This document shows, in pieces, positions 49,576-60,653 of a DNA stretch of 64,000 nt. The notes beneath the pieces were generated by a model. That model was not told where the DNA came from. It saw only the letters and a list, made by a program, of their open reading frames with translations, and did no database searches. Both the position numbers and the translations under genes were made by a program. Source of the DNA: Amphirosellinia nigrospora (taxonomy: Eukaryota; Ascomycota; Sordariomycetes; Xylariales; Xylariaceae); NCBI GenBank assembly GCA_004123355.1, contig SCHM01000001.1, positions 2,658,001 to 2,722,000 of the forward strand, given 5' to 3'. Every line of letters begins with the position of its first letter. Position 1 is the first letter of the stretch.

Positions 49576-50694
49576 CCAGAATACTGGTTATTGTTCTGTG
49601 CTGTCTTTTCTGCATTGCTTATCTACTCGCACCCTCTCAGCAAGAAGACTGATATTCGCGTGCGACGGTCGACAACAGCCGGTACGCTGACTTGTCTTCC
49701 CTTTACCTGCGGTCTCCGCGGGCTATATGCATACACGAAAGAAGGATGTTACGCAAGGGCGGGGAGGTAATGAATTACATGAGGGAATGCCACTTGTCAC
49801 TTCCGGTTCCGGTCTCTTTTGAAGGACGGCCGTGACGCGCTGAAATGATGGTCGTGTTTAGTGGTATGGACGATTATGGTCATACGTAGCAAGCATAGCT
49901 ACCTGCCTGCCTGCCTACCTACTAGGGTGGCTGGGTGGTTTGGCTGCCTGGCTTATATAAGTGCCGTTGTTAGCTGAACAATGATACAAAAGGCTCCATT
50001 CAAAAGATCACTCTGCGCGGTGAACATTTTATGAACGAAGTTTATTATCCCACTGTTGCGGTTTTTGATGGTTGTCTGCTTGATGCCTGTGTCTGTGTCT
50101 GTGTCACCAAAGCTGACGCGTGATACCCGGGTCACGAGGTGGGCATCGGTGCCCGACCTTGCTTGCGTGACCTCGGCTAGCTATCAGGTACTTACTTGGA
50201 TAACAGGCGGTTTTTGCTTTGCTTACTGGTTGATGTGGAATACGAGTTGTGCTACATACATACCATCTACATCTATCTCACCGAGGCCTGCCGGTTGATG
50301 AATCGTAAGTGTCTGATAACGTCTAGTACATATCATTTACAGCAAGCAAATCTCACGACTGTAGATCGGTTTCTGGTAATTCAACCCCGAGACGGCGAGG
50401 CGTGTTTTTATTTATTCGTTGCTTGGCAGCGTGCTCGTCTACTCTACTTTACTTGCCCTTCGCTATTGCGGACTGAGAGTTGCCTTATTTTGAGCAAGTG
50501 CGACTTCCGAGTCTGCTAGCGAGGGTGTCTTTTTTTGGTTTTGTACGGATGAACTAACCAGGTCGGTCTGGACTAGGGGCGGAGGAAAAGTAACATTGAT
50601 TGTATGTAAAGGGGGTATCAAAGAGAAGAAGAGAAAAAAGATAAGTTCGCCAGTCCGTTCAGTTTTGTCCAGAGGTCAAGTGAGATTCGTTTGC
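49576..50694. other. Convergent intergenic region
   Basis: Lies between the 3' ends of RAD23 and BDP1 and should hold two 3' UTRs and spacer. I see nothing else. A cluster of CTACCTGCCTGCCTGCCTAC words occurs at 49900-49925. Confidence 0.6.
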
Positions 50695-52741
50695 TCATGT
50701 CTGGATACCATCCGCTTGCGCATCCATATCGACGTCTGCGTCATGTGCGCCCTGTTGTCCGAGGGCATCCGCATCTTCCTCGATGACCTCGAGCTCCCCA
50801 TCTGCGCCGGCGTTCGCATTCGTACCTGTCCTGGCGGCTTGGTCGTCGTCGTCGATGAGGCCTGCGGCACGGCGCTCCTCGCGGAGCCGGGAAACCTCAC
50901 GCTCGTGCTCTTCCGCCAGCTGCGCGTGCTCTGCCAGGATCTTATCCTTGGCCTGCCACTGCCTCTGGGTCGCCTTGTACTCCTCGATGTCGATGTTGAC
51001 CTTCTTCTGACCGCGTACCATCATGGTGGAGTTGATGCGGTTTGGACGAAGTCTCTCCTAAAGGAGTCGAAGAAAAGGGGATCAGCGAACTGCTAGAGTA
51101 ATTAAAGGGTGGGGTTCAGCCTACCTCCTTGTTGAACTTGAGTTTGATGGCGCGCCGGTTTTTGCCGGGAAATAAACGAGAGATGGTCTCGAAATCAGTC
51201 CCGAACATGCCCAGTAGACGGTAGAACTTCTCTGTCTCCTCATCTGTCCAATTACCTGGTGTTTGGACACGCTTCGCGAAAGATGCCGAGGTGACCACTG
51301 GAAATTATGATTAGCTCTATTGACTTTGGGCCTGGCTCTTCAATAGACGTCATTCAATAACCGGTAGCTGTTCGCATGATGTATGGGAAGAATGGACTCT
51401 AACTCATAATAGTATAAGCAAGAAAAATTAGCTTACGGTTTGTGAAGTCGTTCTCCTCAACTACTTCCAGAGCTGACATATCTTGATTATGCCTATTAAC
51501 GACGAGTGATGCTGCATGGACGACGATCTGCCCGTCCACAACATCGTAGCCAACACCTTGTCCTGCACCCGACTCCATCGAAGCACCTAACTGAGCCATC
51601 GCGGCTCCGCGGGATTCTCCATTCTCATCAGAGGCATTTGGCTGTGATGCTGAGTTTTCGTCTTCAGGAGGCAGAAGGCCAAGCCTCCGTTTGTCGCGTT
51701 CCAATTTCTTTTGTCGATATTTTACACGAGCTTCCCGTGCTCGCTGCTCGATCTCTTCCGCATGTCTGAACCGTTTGCCAATTCCAAGATCCTTGGTTAA
51801 CTCTCCTACAGTCATTGTAGAGTGATCTACCGTCAACTCCTCTGCATTTTCTGGGGTTGGTTCACGCTTCCGCCGTCTTGTGGGCTTAGGTGTCTCGGTA
51901 CTTGCGCCTTCGCTAGCTTCTGCTGTCGTGCGACTACTCGATTTTGTGCGTTGCCGCTTTTTCTTGGGCGCAGGGTTCTCTGTATTAACCTCGCCATCGG
52001 TTGCAGTTGACTTACGCCTCCGAGGTGTAGGCTTCTTTGGTGCTGGACGCTGGGGTTCTGTGGGCTTGGTTGGTAAAGACGTTGCAGTGGTGGTGGACAC
52101 TGGAGGCAGAGAAGGTGCTGTAGGTGGCTCTAGTGTTGCCTCTTCTTCAGGGGTCGATGATTCTGATGCCGCAGCAGGAATACTGGCAGAAGGTTGTGAA
52201 GCTGTATCGGTCGTTCTGGAGGGTCTTTTTCTGTTTCCGCACTTAATACGGGTTGCGCACTCTGCCTTGATATATCCGGGGCTGGCGGATGTGATTCTGG
52301 GCGCGGCGCGGGATCGCGGGCTTCATTACTTGGTTGAGGAGTTGCAGTCTGAACGGCTGGCAGAGAAGCGGGTGGTGGCAGCGCAGATTCCGCAGGCTCC
52401 GAGGTGGGAGTAGACTGAACCGTAGGAACTTCTGTATGGGTTTCAGACGTGGAGGGAGCCTGCAAGGTCGGTGGTGTTGGCAAAGGTTCGGCGGGAATTG
52501 GCGCTTCTTTCGTTGGCTGGATGGTCGTCTCAATTGGGTCGACAACAGCAGAGGTTGAAGGCGTAGAAGGGGCGGGCGTCGAGGCTTGAGAGGGAGGCTC
52601 GGTGGTGGGAGCACGCGTCGTTGGCGCAGAAGAATTAGTGGTAGCGGGCGGCTTGGAACCAGCACCAGCACCAGTCCCGGGGCGACGGCCTACCTTCGGC
52701 TTGAAGGATAGACCGCCGGTCTTCTTCAACATAGAACTCAT
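50695..52741 (-). CDS. BDP1: TFIIIB subunit B'' (Bdp1), RNA polymerase III initiation factor
   Basis: With Brf1 and TBP, Bdp1 forms TFIIIB, which places Pol III on tRNA and 5S genes; it is essential in yeast. Exons 51437-52741, 51125-51297 and 50695-51057. The N-terminus is MSSMLKKTGGLSFKPKVGRR, the usual fungal start, followed by ~200 Pro/Thr/Ser-rich residues and a basic Lys/Arg region (PKKPTPRRRKS, RQRTKSSSR). The conserved core starts MTVGELTKDLGIGKRFRHAE, then KYRQKKLERDKRRLG. The SANT/Myb domain follows the first splice: TPGNWTDEETEKFYRLLGMF and GTDFETISRLFPGKNRRAIK. The C-terminus is acidic. The frame breaks at T5 52226-52230 in the low-complexity N-terminus. One added base makes all exons sum to 614 codons with correct splice phase. 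Since the gene should be essential, this is probably a sequence error. Confidence 0.92.
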
Positions 52742-53835
52742 GATCGCACAACTTGTCCTGCCCCAAGACTGCGGCTATGTTGGGATCAGATGCGCAGTTA
52801 ACATGGCCTGGGTGAGCGTGGTGGGGTGTTCTTCCTCCCAATGCGCGGACGAGGAGATGTCGATGTAACGAGGATCTGTGTAATAATAAATAGGGATAAG
52901 GAAACGCATGAGGACTTAATGTACTTTGGAAAACAACTTGGTGTGTGTGTGTAGGTAGTACGCGAATGGAGATGGGATGGGAAAGAATAGCGATGAAAAG
53001 CTAGAGGGACCTCTTTTTCAACAGTCATCGGAGGGGTCTTTTGCGCGCGGATAGAGGGACACGACGCCAAGCCACTTATCGCACCGCCACATCCACCTCC
53101 ACGCTGCGCGCGACTACCAGGTAGGTACCTAAGTCATATGCGCTATTTGCCCATTAAGCCAATTAAGCCCCTCTAATCGTTTGCCCCTTACCTTCCAAGG
53201 CTCCTGCTGTATCAGTTCCATGCCTTACAACATACTTATAGGAGATAGTGAGGTAAGTGGATACTACATAGTACTATAGGAGGTGGACAGCCTGAAGTTC
53301 TCCCTAATTGCGTCGTTGATAAGCGTCCCAGCCAAAAATGGATTAGCCTGTCTTCAGTCCATCGGCAACCTGGAATTTTCGTGCCAGTGTTTCCTCCTGG
53401 CTGCTCAGGAGCCTTTCTGTCTGTCAACCATCCACCCTCCGTCTTCCCTTCACGTCGCTACTTTGTTCAATTCTGCTTCACTCTACCAACCTGACTCTTC
53501 CGGATCCTATCGCGGCCCGCCTCTCGCCAACGCAGCAGCCAAACAAGCCTCGTTCGACTGGTGTCTCTCCCTCGACAAGGGATTCCTTTGGGGATCGCCT
53601 TCCTTGATTGATTGTCTGTCTCCATCTGGTCTGTCCATCGGAGACACGCGTGTCTCCGCCTCTTATTCTGCCGACGCCTTCGCTCTCCTTTGTTCCTTTC
53701 TCTGGCGCAATACCTGCGACTTGAACTTCATCCTGGCCTATGCATTATTATTAACACCCGCACTTCCACCGCACCTCTTTTCTGATGCCTTCATCTACAT
53801 CGCCGACCGTAGTGCCACTCTCTACCAGGGTCAAG
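52742..53835. other. Bidirectional promoter region, BDP1 / BRE1
   Basis: About 1.1 kb separates two divergent start codons, so both promoters must lie here. An open stretch at 53283-53849 runs across the BRE1 start in another frame but contains no internal ATG, so it is not a convincing upstream ORF. TAGGTACCTA words occur at 53119-53130. On the plus strand 53380-53830 is C/T-rich, like a fungal 5' leader. Confidence 0.6.
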
Positions 53836-56471
53836 ATGGAAGACCGTAAGAGACCCGCTGTCAACGGCACCGATGATATCGCGCCGCCGAGTAAGCGTCA
53901 GGCTGTGAACGGCGGCAGTAAAGCTAAGGAAGATGCCGACACGAAAGACGAGGCCTGGGTTGAGGTGAGTTCTGCTTGACCGCTATCGTCCTCGTCAGCC
54001 TGCTTTTGCTCTCTCTCCCTTCCATCCGATCTCTGGCCCCACCCCAGTTTTGACAGTTTCGTCACGGTCGCAAGCCATCTCTAGAACACCGAACGCCTCA
54101 CAGGCTTCGTCTGCAACCCCGTATCCCCTGCTCATGTACTCACGTTCTCAGAACTGATGCGCGACTTGGCCCATCATCAGCCTCTTGCACAGCCAACAAC
54201 CTCCCGTTCCGCCTTCATCCATATATCTCGGCCTGTCTTCACTCTTCAGACCAATACTTGCGTTACATTATCACGATGGGGTTGTGTCGCTAATAATCGA
54301 ATTGGGGTATGCAGGAATATCAAAAAGATGCTATATATCGTCAGATGCTCGAGTATAAACGTGAGAAGACCACGCTGGAGGCTCGGTTAGAAGAACTCGA
54401 CAAGCGATCTACCTACCATGATGATCACATCCGCATTATGGATGCTTGGTGGATACAAGTAAGCAGAAACCGAGTACCCTACGCGCTCTATTCTCGACAG
54501 AACTGATAGATTGGGAAGCTATTGCAAGAAGTTTCTATGCTGGCCAATGACAGTATCCCGTTTCAAGACGAGTCTGAAGGTAAAAACTATTCTGTATCTT
54601 TGGCTTACAACCCACTGACGAGACACCAGACCGACCATTCCCCACCAAGGTCCTATTCAAAGACTCCGAGGAATTCGAATCGCATCTCAATGAGAAGGCG
54701 TCCAAAATCAAATCAACATTAGGGTCATTTTTCTCACAGCTTGTCAGCAATCGCGGCAAAATAACACCCAACGTCGCAAATTTAGAGTCACAGGTCAACA
54801 ATCTCCTGGCTAACCAGAAGGAATTTATTACCAAGCTTGATCGTCTGACATCGGACAAGGATAGCCTTCCGAACAACTGAACAACGCCACGTTAAGGTAC
54901 ATGAAGGCAGAGCGAAGGCTAGATCGAGTAAAAAGCGCACAAGTTCAGAAATTAGAGCAGCAAGCTCTCGCCAACTCGACTACGCGACCAGGTGCAGGTG
55001 CTGATCAAGCCAACGGCATGAGCAGCGATGAAAGTAATGGGAATTACGCATCGCAACAGGCAGCATTGCAGGAACTCAATGCTGTGGCAGACAAGCAGAA
55101 AGAACAGCTCGAAGCCGCATTGGTACAAAACAAGTCTCTACAAGGAGAACTCACCTCTCTCCAAACCCGATTAACAAATCTTACCGACGAAGATTACTCG
55201 CGCACTGAGACCTTCAAGCTATTTAAAGCCCAAAATGAAGATCTTATCAAAAAGGCCAATAATCTAGAAGCCGAGTGTCACACGCTCAAACAAGAAAAGA
55301 TTAAGTTGGAGAAAGAGAGGGAAGCAAGTCGTCAACGGATTCAAACGGAAGCTCAAAATCTGATAGTAGACCTTGAGGACCAACTTCAACAGGCAGACAC
55401 TAACCTTGCCCGTGTGAGGGCAACGAGAGACGAGCTGCATGCTGATGTGATGATGTTGAAAGCGAGCAAAGAGCAGGAACGGACAGCAATCGACCACATG
55501 AACGAACTTCTTAAGGCAAAGGAAGATCGGATATCAGCTTTGGAATCCGAGATTCAAAGGTTACAACCTAGTGAGGATGTTGACATGACGGCTCCTTCAG
55601 AAATCGATACTATGTCGCTTGAGGAACTTCGAGAGAAGTACAAAAAGCTGAAGAGCGATTACGACTCTATCGAAAATGAACTGCCTGGAATGGCCACTGC
55701 AGTTAAGAAATTTCAGGCCCTCGCAAACAAGAAAGTCATGGATTTTGCAGCCCAGGAAGAACGAGTAGCTCTGACGATCGTGGAAAAGAGCAAGGCCGAC
55801 CAGAAATACTTTAATGCACGTAAGGAGAGTGACACGAAGGCTGACGAGGTGAAGAGGTTGCGGTCGCAAAATATGAAGAGTTCGGAAATTATCTCGCAAC
55901 TAAAAGAGGTGGAGGCGCACAACCGGACACTGGTCACAAATTTGGACAAGCAATTAGCAGACATGAAGCAAGCGAATATTTCGGTCATGACTGAGAACAA
56001 GAAGCTTGAAGCAGCGAATCACGACATGTCTAGGCGCTACGATACATTGAAGCAACAGGTCTCCGAACTAGCCAATCTCGCGAAGACTAAGGACTCCACT
56101 ACTTCCTCGACGAGAGAGCGAAACACGCATCTAGAAACCGAGGTAGAAAAGCTCAAGGTTCGTCTCGACTCAACTGCAAAAGATAGGGATAAGTGGAAGA
56201 CGAAGAGCCTGAGCAACTCTTCCGAAGAAGAAGAAATGCTACGCGTAAGTAATGCACAGATTTGTTGCTTTCGTTATTGGGCTAACATAATTCATAGAAC
56301 ATGGCCACTTGTTCGATATGCAAAAAGGACTTCAAGAACACGATTATCCGTGGTTGCGGGCACATCTTCTGCCGGGGCTGCGTTGACGACAGACTTGCTA
56401 ATCGGATGCGAAAATGTCCGAACTGTAATAAAGCTTTCGACAAGAACGATATCATGCCAATTCATCTATAA
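53836..56471 (+). CDS. BRE1: E3 ubiquitin ligase Bre1 (histone H2B monoubiquitination)
   Basis: RING E3 that with Rad6 monoubiquitinates histone H2B, a mark needed for H3K4 and H3K79 methylation and for elongation. Exons 53836-53964, 54315-54458, 54519-54579, 54630-56244 and 56298-56471. It starts [11 protein letters not shown], with a further in-frame ATG at 53785 as alternative start. Family landmarks are [26 protein letters not shown] and LLQEVSML. Residues ~110-640 are almost continuous coiled coil. The C-terminal RING (651-707) reads [40 protein letters not shown], and ends PIHL, so all zinc ligands are present. One apparent missing T at 54867-54868; adding it joins exon 4 ([20 protein letters not shown]) and gives 707 residues. 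Intron 1 is 350 nt, far longer than the other introns (50-60 nt). Confidence 0.96.
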
Positions 56472-56867
56472 CGTTTAAGATGAACCAGGGATGGTTTTCT
56501 CATATATCCAGTGTAAATTATAATCTTTGAGGCGATGGATTATGCCTGTATCACCGATGTACATAACTAAAACTGCTGTGGAATTTCCGAGCACCGCCTA
56601 GTAGGCGCAAGCACGCTTTCAACTAAGGCCTGAAGTTGATTCCGGCGCCCCAAAATCAGGGATGCGCACACACGACTTGCCTTAGAGCTTATAATCGCCG
56701 GCAAGCTATTGTGGACATAGGATAGCTAGCATGAGCGAAGATGAAGAGTAGTGAGACGGTTGCTATAGCTAGCAGTATACCAACCGCTTGTCCTCTGGAG
56801 ATCTTCCTATGGCTGTCTATAAATTCAACGAGACGTTCTGAGACTTGGTGCCTGAACATTCTATTTC
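56472..56867. other. Short convergent intergenic region
   Basis: About 400 nt between the BRE1 and SARAF-like stop codons, holding two facing 3' UTRs. Nothing else is seen. Confidence 0.65.
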
Positions 56868-57893
56868 TTATCTTCTACTGGTTGACCCAAACCCTGTGCT
56901 TGTGTATCTCGATGACGAAGTTGATCCTGTACCGGAATCTCGGCGGCTGCTACTTGAACTTGGTCCCGGTTGCGAGCCCCAGCCGCCGCCTCCGTAGGAA
57001 TTGCGTTGTTCCTGCTGTCGGTTCCCCCGATTTCCTGCGAGATAACCGGCGGCGGCGCCTCCGGCTACGCCAGACCAAAAGCCAGGACGCCAGCCCTCCT
57101 GGTTCTGGTTCCGGTTCCGACTCGAAGAGCTGGGATACTTGCTATACGGTGGTGGCGTATCATTACTGGACCCCCCGAAGCTGCCACCACCTCCGCCTCC
57201 ACCAGGTCCGAAGCCTGGATCGAAACCTCCTCCTCCTCCTCCTCCTCCACCATCAAACCAGTTATCCGTAAGCCTACGTGGGGCGTTGCGAGGAATATTA
57301 TTTGATTGCGCCCAGGCGGAATACACGATCCAGAGTAACACGCCGATGAAGATGATACTGAAGAGCCAGGCACCCGCACTCGAGCCGGCGTCGTCTTCTT
57401 CGCTTCGCAGGGGCTCGCCTTTACCTTTGCCTCCACTTCCCCACCCAGAAAACCACCCGCCGCTCCCGGCGTTGGCGATGTCTGGGAACCTCTGCTCGCC
57501 CAGCTCGGTGAGGACGAGGCGGTACTCGACGCCGCAGCTCCCGCGGACGACGTACGGGTCCTCGGAGCCGGTGTATCCCTCGCACATCACCTCGGTGGCC
57601 CCGAGCTTGAGCTCGGGCGGCAGGGACGCGGTGCACGACCACTCGATGTCCTGGTCCCCGTAGGAAGACCCCTGGTTCGTGCAGCGCATGACGTCGATCG
57701 TGTGCAGCGCGCACACGCGCGGCTGCGAGACGCATCGCAGCTGCGGGATCGCCGAGACTCGCTTGTGCGTTGTCTGTTTCCCCTCGTGCAGCGTGAGGGT
57801 TTTTACCTTGGAGAGGAGGATCGCGTCGTCACGCTTCGGTTTTGCGGCGACGCTGCTCGCGAGGAGGGCCGGGAGTAGGAGGCGGGCGTGCAT
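56868..57893 (-). CDS. SARAF/TMEM66-like store-operated calcium entry regulator
   Basis: Intronless, 341 residues, one frame throughout. A signal peptide (MHARLLLPALLASSVAAKP) precedes a lumenal domain with the family cysteines: LRCVSQPRVCALHTIDVMRC, EWSCTASLPPEL, GATEVMCEGYTG, VRGSCGVEYRLVL. One transmembrane helix (WLFSIIFIGVLLWIVYSAWA, ~residue 185) follows. The cytosolic tail is Gly-, Ser- and Asn-rich, with two poly-Gly runs and a GFWSGVAGGAAAGYLAG stretch. In animals SARAF sits in the ER membrane and limits store-operated calcium entry. Fungal homologues share the fold but their role is not established, so function here is inference. The tail's Gly/Ser runs are low-complexity yet carry no frameshift, in contrast to several neighbours. 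Confidence 0.88.
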   Translation of the reverse strand: MHARLLLPALLASSVAAKPKRDDAILLSKVKTLTLHEGKQTTHKRVSAIPQLRCVSQPRVCALHTIDVMRCTNQGSSYGDQDIEWSCTASLPPELKLGATEVMCEGYTGSEDPYVVRGSCGVEYRLVLTELGEQRFPDIANAGSGGWFSGWGSGGKGKGEPLRSEEDDAGSSAGAWLFSIIFIGVLLWIVYSAWAQSNNIPRNAPRRLTDNWFDGGGGGGGGGFDPGFGPGGGGGGGSFGGSSNDTPPPYSKYPSSSSRNRNQNQEGWRPGFWSGVAGGAAAGYLAGNRGNRQQEQRNSYGGGGWGSQPGPSSSSSRRDSGTGSTSSSRYTSTGFGSTSRR

Positions 57894-60653
57894 CGTGTGT
57901 CGTTTGTGTTGCCTGCTTGATAGGCTGAGAACCCGTGGCGGAACCCCTCTGTGTGGTTACTTTGATGAGTGATGATGTAATAATACCCTATAGCTACCTA
58001 GTAAGTCATGTCAATAATTAGATGTTCAGGAACATCATGCGAGGCGCAATCCCCCCCGCCTTAGCTTGATTATGCTTGTGAGATGGGCATAGCTGTTACC
58101 TTGGAATTGTTTAATTTGGTACGTTGGAGTGGTTCTCGCGGGGCGCTATTGATTGATAGGGTAGATTGACTTTTATGGTGGCGAATCCAATGGCAAGGAC
58201 ACTTGTCGGCTTCAGAGTGGCGGCTACCTGATTCGCTGCTTGCCATGCGTTTCCAGATTGTAGGAATAGGTGTGTGTAACTTGGACTAGAAGTATCCGGA
58301 ATTCACTACAAGCATTGGGAAAGGAAAAACAAGGCAAGGCTTGACCCATGACTCAATTCTCGTCTCACGTGTCTTTGTTTGCCTCAAACCTCAAGCTACC
58401 TGCTGTGCGCAGTTGCGTACGACTTTAAAAGTCTGATAAGGTCCAATCACAGTAGAGTCAGTCCGACCAGTCCAATGGTTTCGCTACTACCTTACATAGG
58501 TAGTATCTAGACAAACCTAGACAGTTCAGCTCGCAATGGGAGATATCTCGAAAGGAATCAAATATGACATAATCAATCATGATACTATCGTATGTGACGT
58601 TGGAGGCGATAAGAAGCCAAGGGTGCTAATTGATGCCGAGCGATGAATGATGGATTGGGTTTGGTTCGATGCAACGCTTTTCTCCAGTAGTTAAAATTGT
58701 GTAGGGGTAGCTTTGGGGATAGCACGCCATATAAGAGCAGAAATAAGAGTAGCACCTAACCCATCAACCCATAACCGAGGGACAAGTATCCGAGATGTAC
58801 GAGCTTGATACGAGAGATTAACAAGTGGGGGATGGGATACGCGGAAGTGGTCGTTTCCACCTTTCACAAAACAAAGCCCGAGACGGGGTATCATAACACG
58901 GCACAAGACGCGGGAATTCGGTGCCCTTTTAAAGTGTGGCCTGAGTCACCTCCCTCATCGAATGAATGGTAAGAGAACCCGAACCTTGCAGTTCGTTTAT
59001 CTGCAGCATGCTGTGCGGTGTGAGTGAGCGTTTCCCCGGTCCACATCATGATCTGGAATCCGCGGAGGAATATAGTACTCACAAAAAGGCCCTCCGAATC
59101 CGAATCGTGTCCGAACCCAAGGTGCTTTCTTTGGCGGGGCGCTCGTCTAGCTCCCGATGCTGTCCTACGCTAAATGATTCCGAGCGGGGTCTTCATACAT
59201 TCCGTCACCCGTGTACTGTAGAATCTTGTACTTAGTATGCACAAATCATGGAAATTGTGCATGCTTCACGACGGGATGCGATCCCCCTTACTGATCTGCT
59301 CGGAGTAAGCCCTTGAGATCTCGATAAGGTTGTACATGAGAGATGTCTGACGTGATGCGCGTAATCTAGTCTAGTTTTTTGTTGAATGCGCACCTCAATG
59401 ATGGGCACGGGAGACTTTCCAATACTCGCTGTGTTTTATCCAAGTCTTAATATTAGTGTATAGGAGCCTCGAGATCAGATCAGATTGGCTATCTTCTGAC
59501 AACGTGGCAGGCATGCGTACTAAGGTCTAAGGTAGTACCTATTTCAGGTTTATCGCAAGGCACTTTTGTACCCTGTAACTGTTTAAAGACCGTCCCGATC
59601 CACTAATGCAGTTACCTATGAATAGCTAGCTACTCTGAGCCAAGTATTTGTAAAACGGGCGTAACATCCTTCATATCTAGGCTATTGTAAGATGCTGCAA
59701 GGAAGAAACTAGTTATACTAACTACTATATAGTTAGTATAGTATATTACCGTATATGGAAATTAAGGTAGATATTGGCTCAAACAGCATCGGTTAACTGT
59801 TTGCATGGATCACGATAAAATTGACGTTATCGGTAGGTATGCTTGTCCCGATCTAGCGCGTCTACGGCAAGTGATTCATTCTTCTAGAATAATGCAGAAG
59901 TTATAATCACCGTTACATTCGGACCCAGCTGCACCAGCTTCAGCTCTCCAAGTAGGTAGTCTGTAGTAGGCAGTAAGTAGTAAGAAGTATGCACCGGTAG
60001 CATTTGCCGCCCTGATAATGAATCATTTCTTACCACCATCAGCAGCAATCATGTTCTACGGCTGTGCTCCGTATACGGGCATTACTCCCGAATGCGAGCA
60101 CAAAATGGGCCATGTGGAGAGGATGTTGTGCACCTCAGCCCGGAATGTTGCAGTTCCGCTTTTCTGGATTGCGACGGAGCGCGCTAAGGGACCGCTTAGT
60201 GTAGCTTCACAGATTTGGTGGCCACTAATCTGGTCTTGCCGCAGGCGTCTTATCTCAGCTGGGTTAGTCTTCCAGGTTGTTTCTACAAGTAATAGGAGTG
60301 TTATAGCACAAATATAACCACCTGCCCCCCGGGTCGCCCCCATGTTCTATACTTATATCAACCATCACAGTATCTTCCTGTGTCTGCATTGCGCTCCAAC
60401 CAACCGACGAGGGACGCTCTTTGCACACAGCTGGTTGTTGAGACGATAGACAACCTGCTGATTCGCCGCGACAACACTCATTCGGAGAGGGAACCGAGGG
60501 GCGTGTGAGAGATAGAGAGACAGAGGGGATTCTGTCCGGCACACGGACGCGTTCGTCGCCGGCTCGCACCACCAATTAGCATTGTGGCGCCGCTTGTTGT
60601 CGAATTCCAGGATAACGGGTCTGCGCGCAAGAGGCCACCAGTTTCCTATCACC
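57894..60653. other. Divergent intergenic region
   Basis: Lies between the SARAF-like and ABC transporter genes; both promoters are here. No gene was recognised. A+T-rich DNA at 59630-59780 includes a strong inverted repeat, listed separately. Frames at 58891-59235 and 60018-60343 on both strands have no family likeness. Confidence 0.5.
59714..59740. repeat. Perfect inverted repeat, 11-bp arms, 5-nt loop
   Basis: TATACTAACTA and TAGTTAGTATA flank CTATA in very A+T-rich DNA. This could form a hairpin or be the relic of an insertion. It is about 910 nt before the ABC transporter start codon. Confidence 0.75.

Noticed and set aside
53283-53849. 188-codon open stretch overlapping the BRE1 start codon
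   Set aside because: It begins at GTG and contains no ATG, so it is unlikely to be translated. The sequence is explained by a C/T-rich leader.
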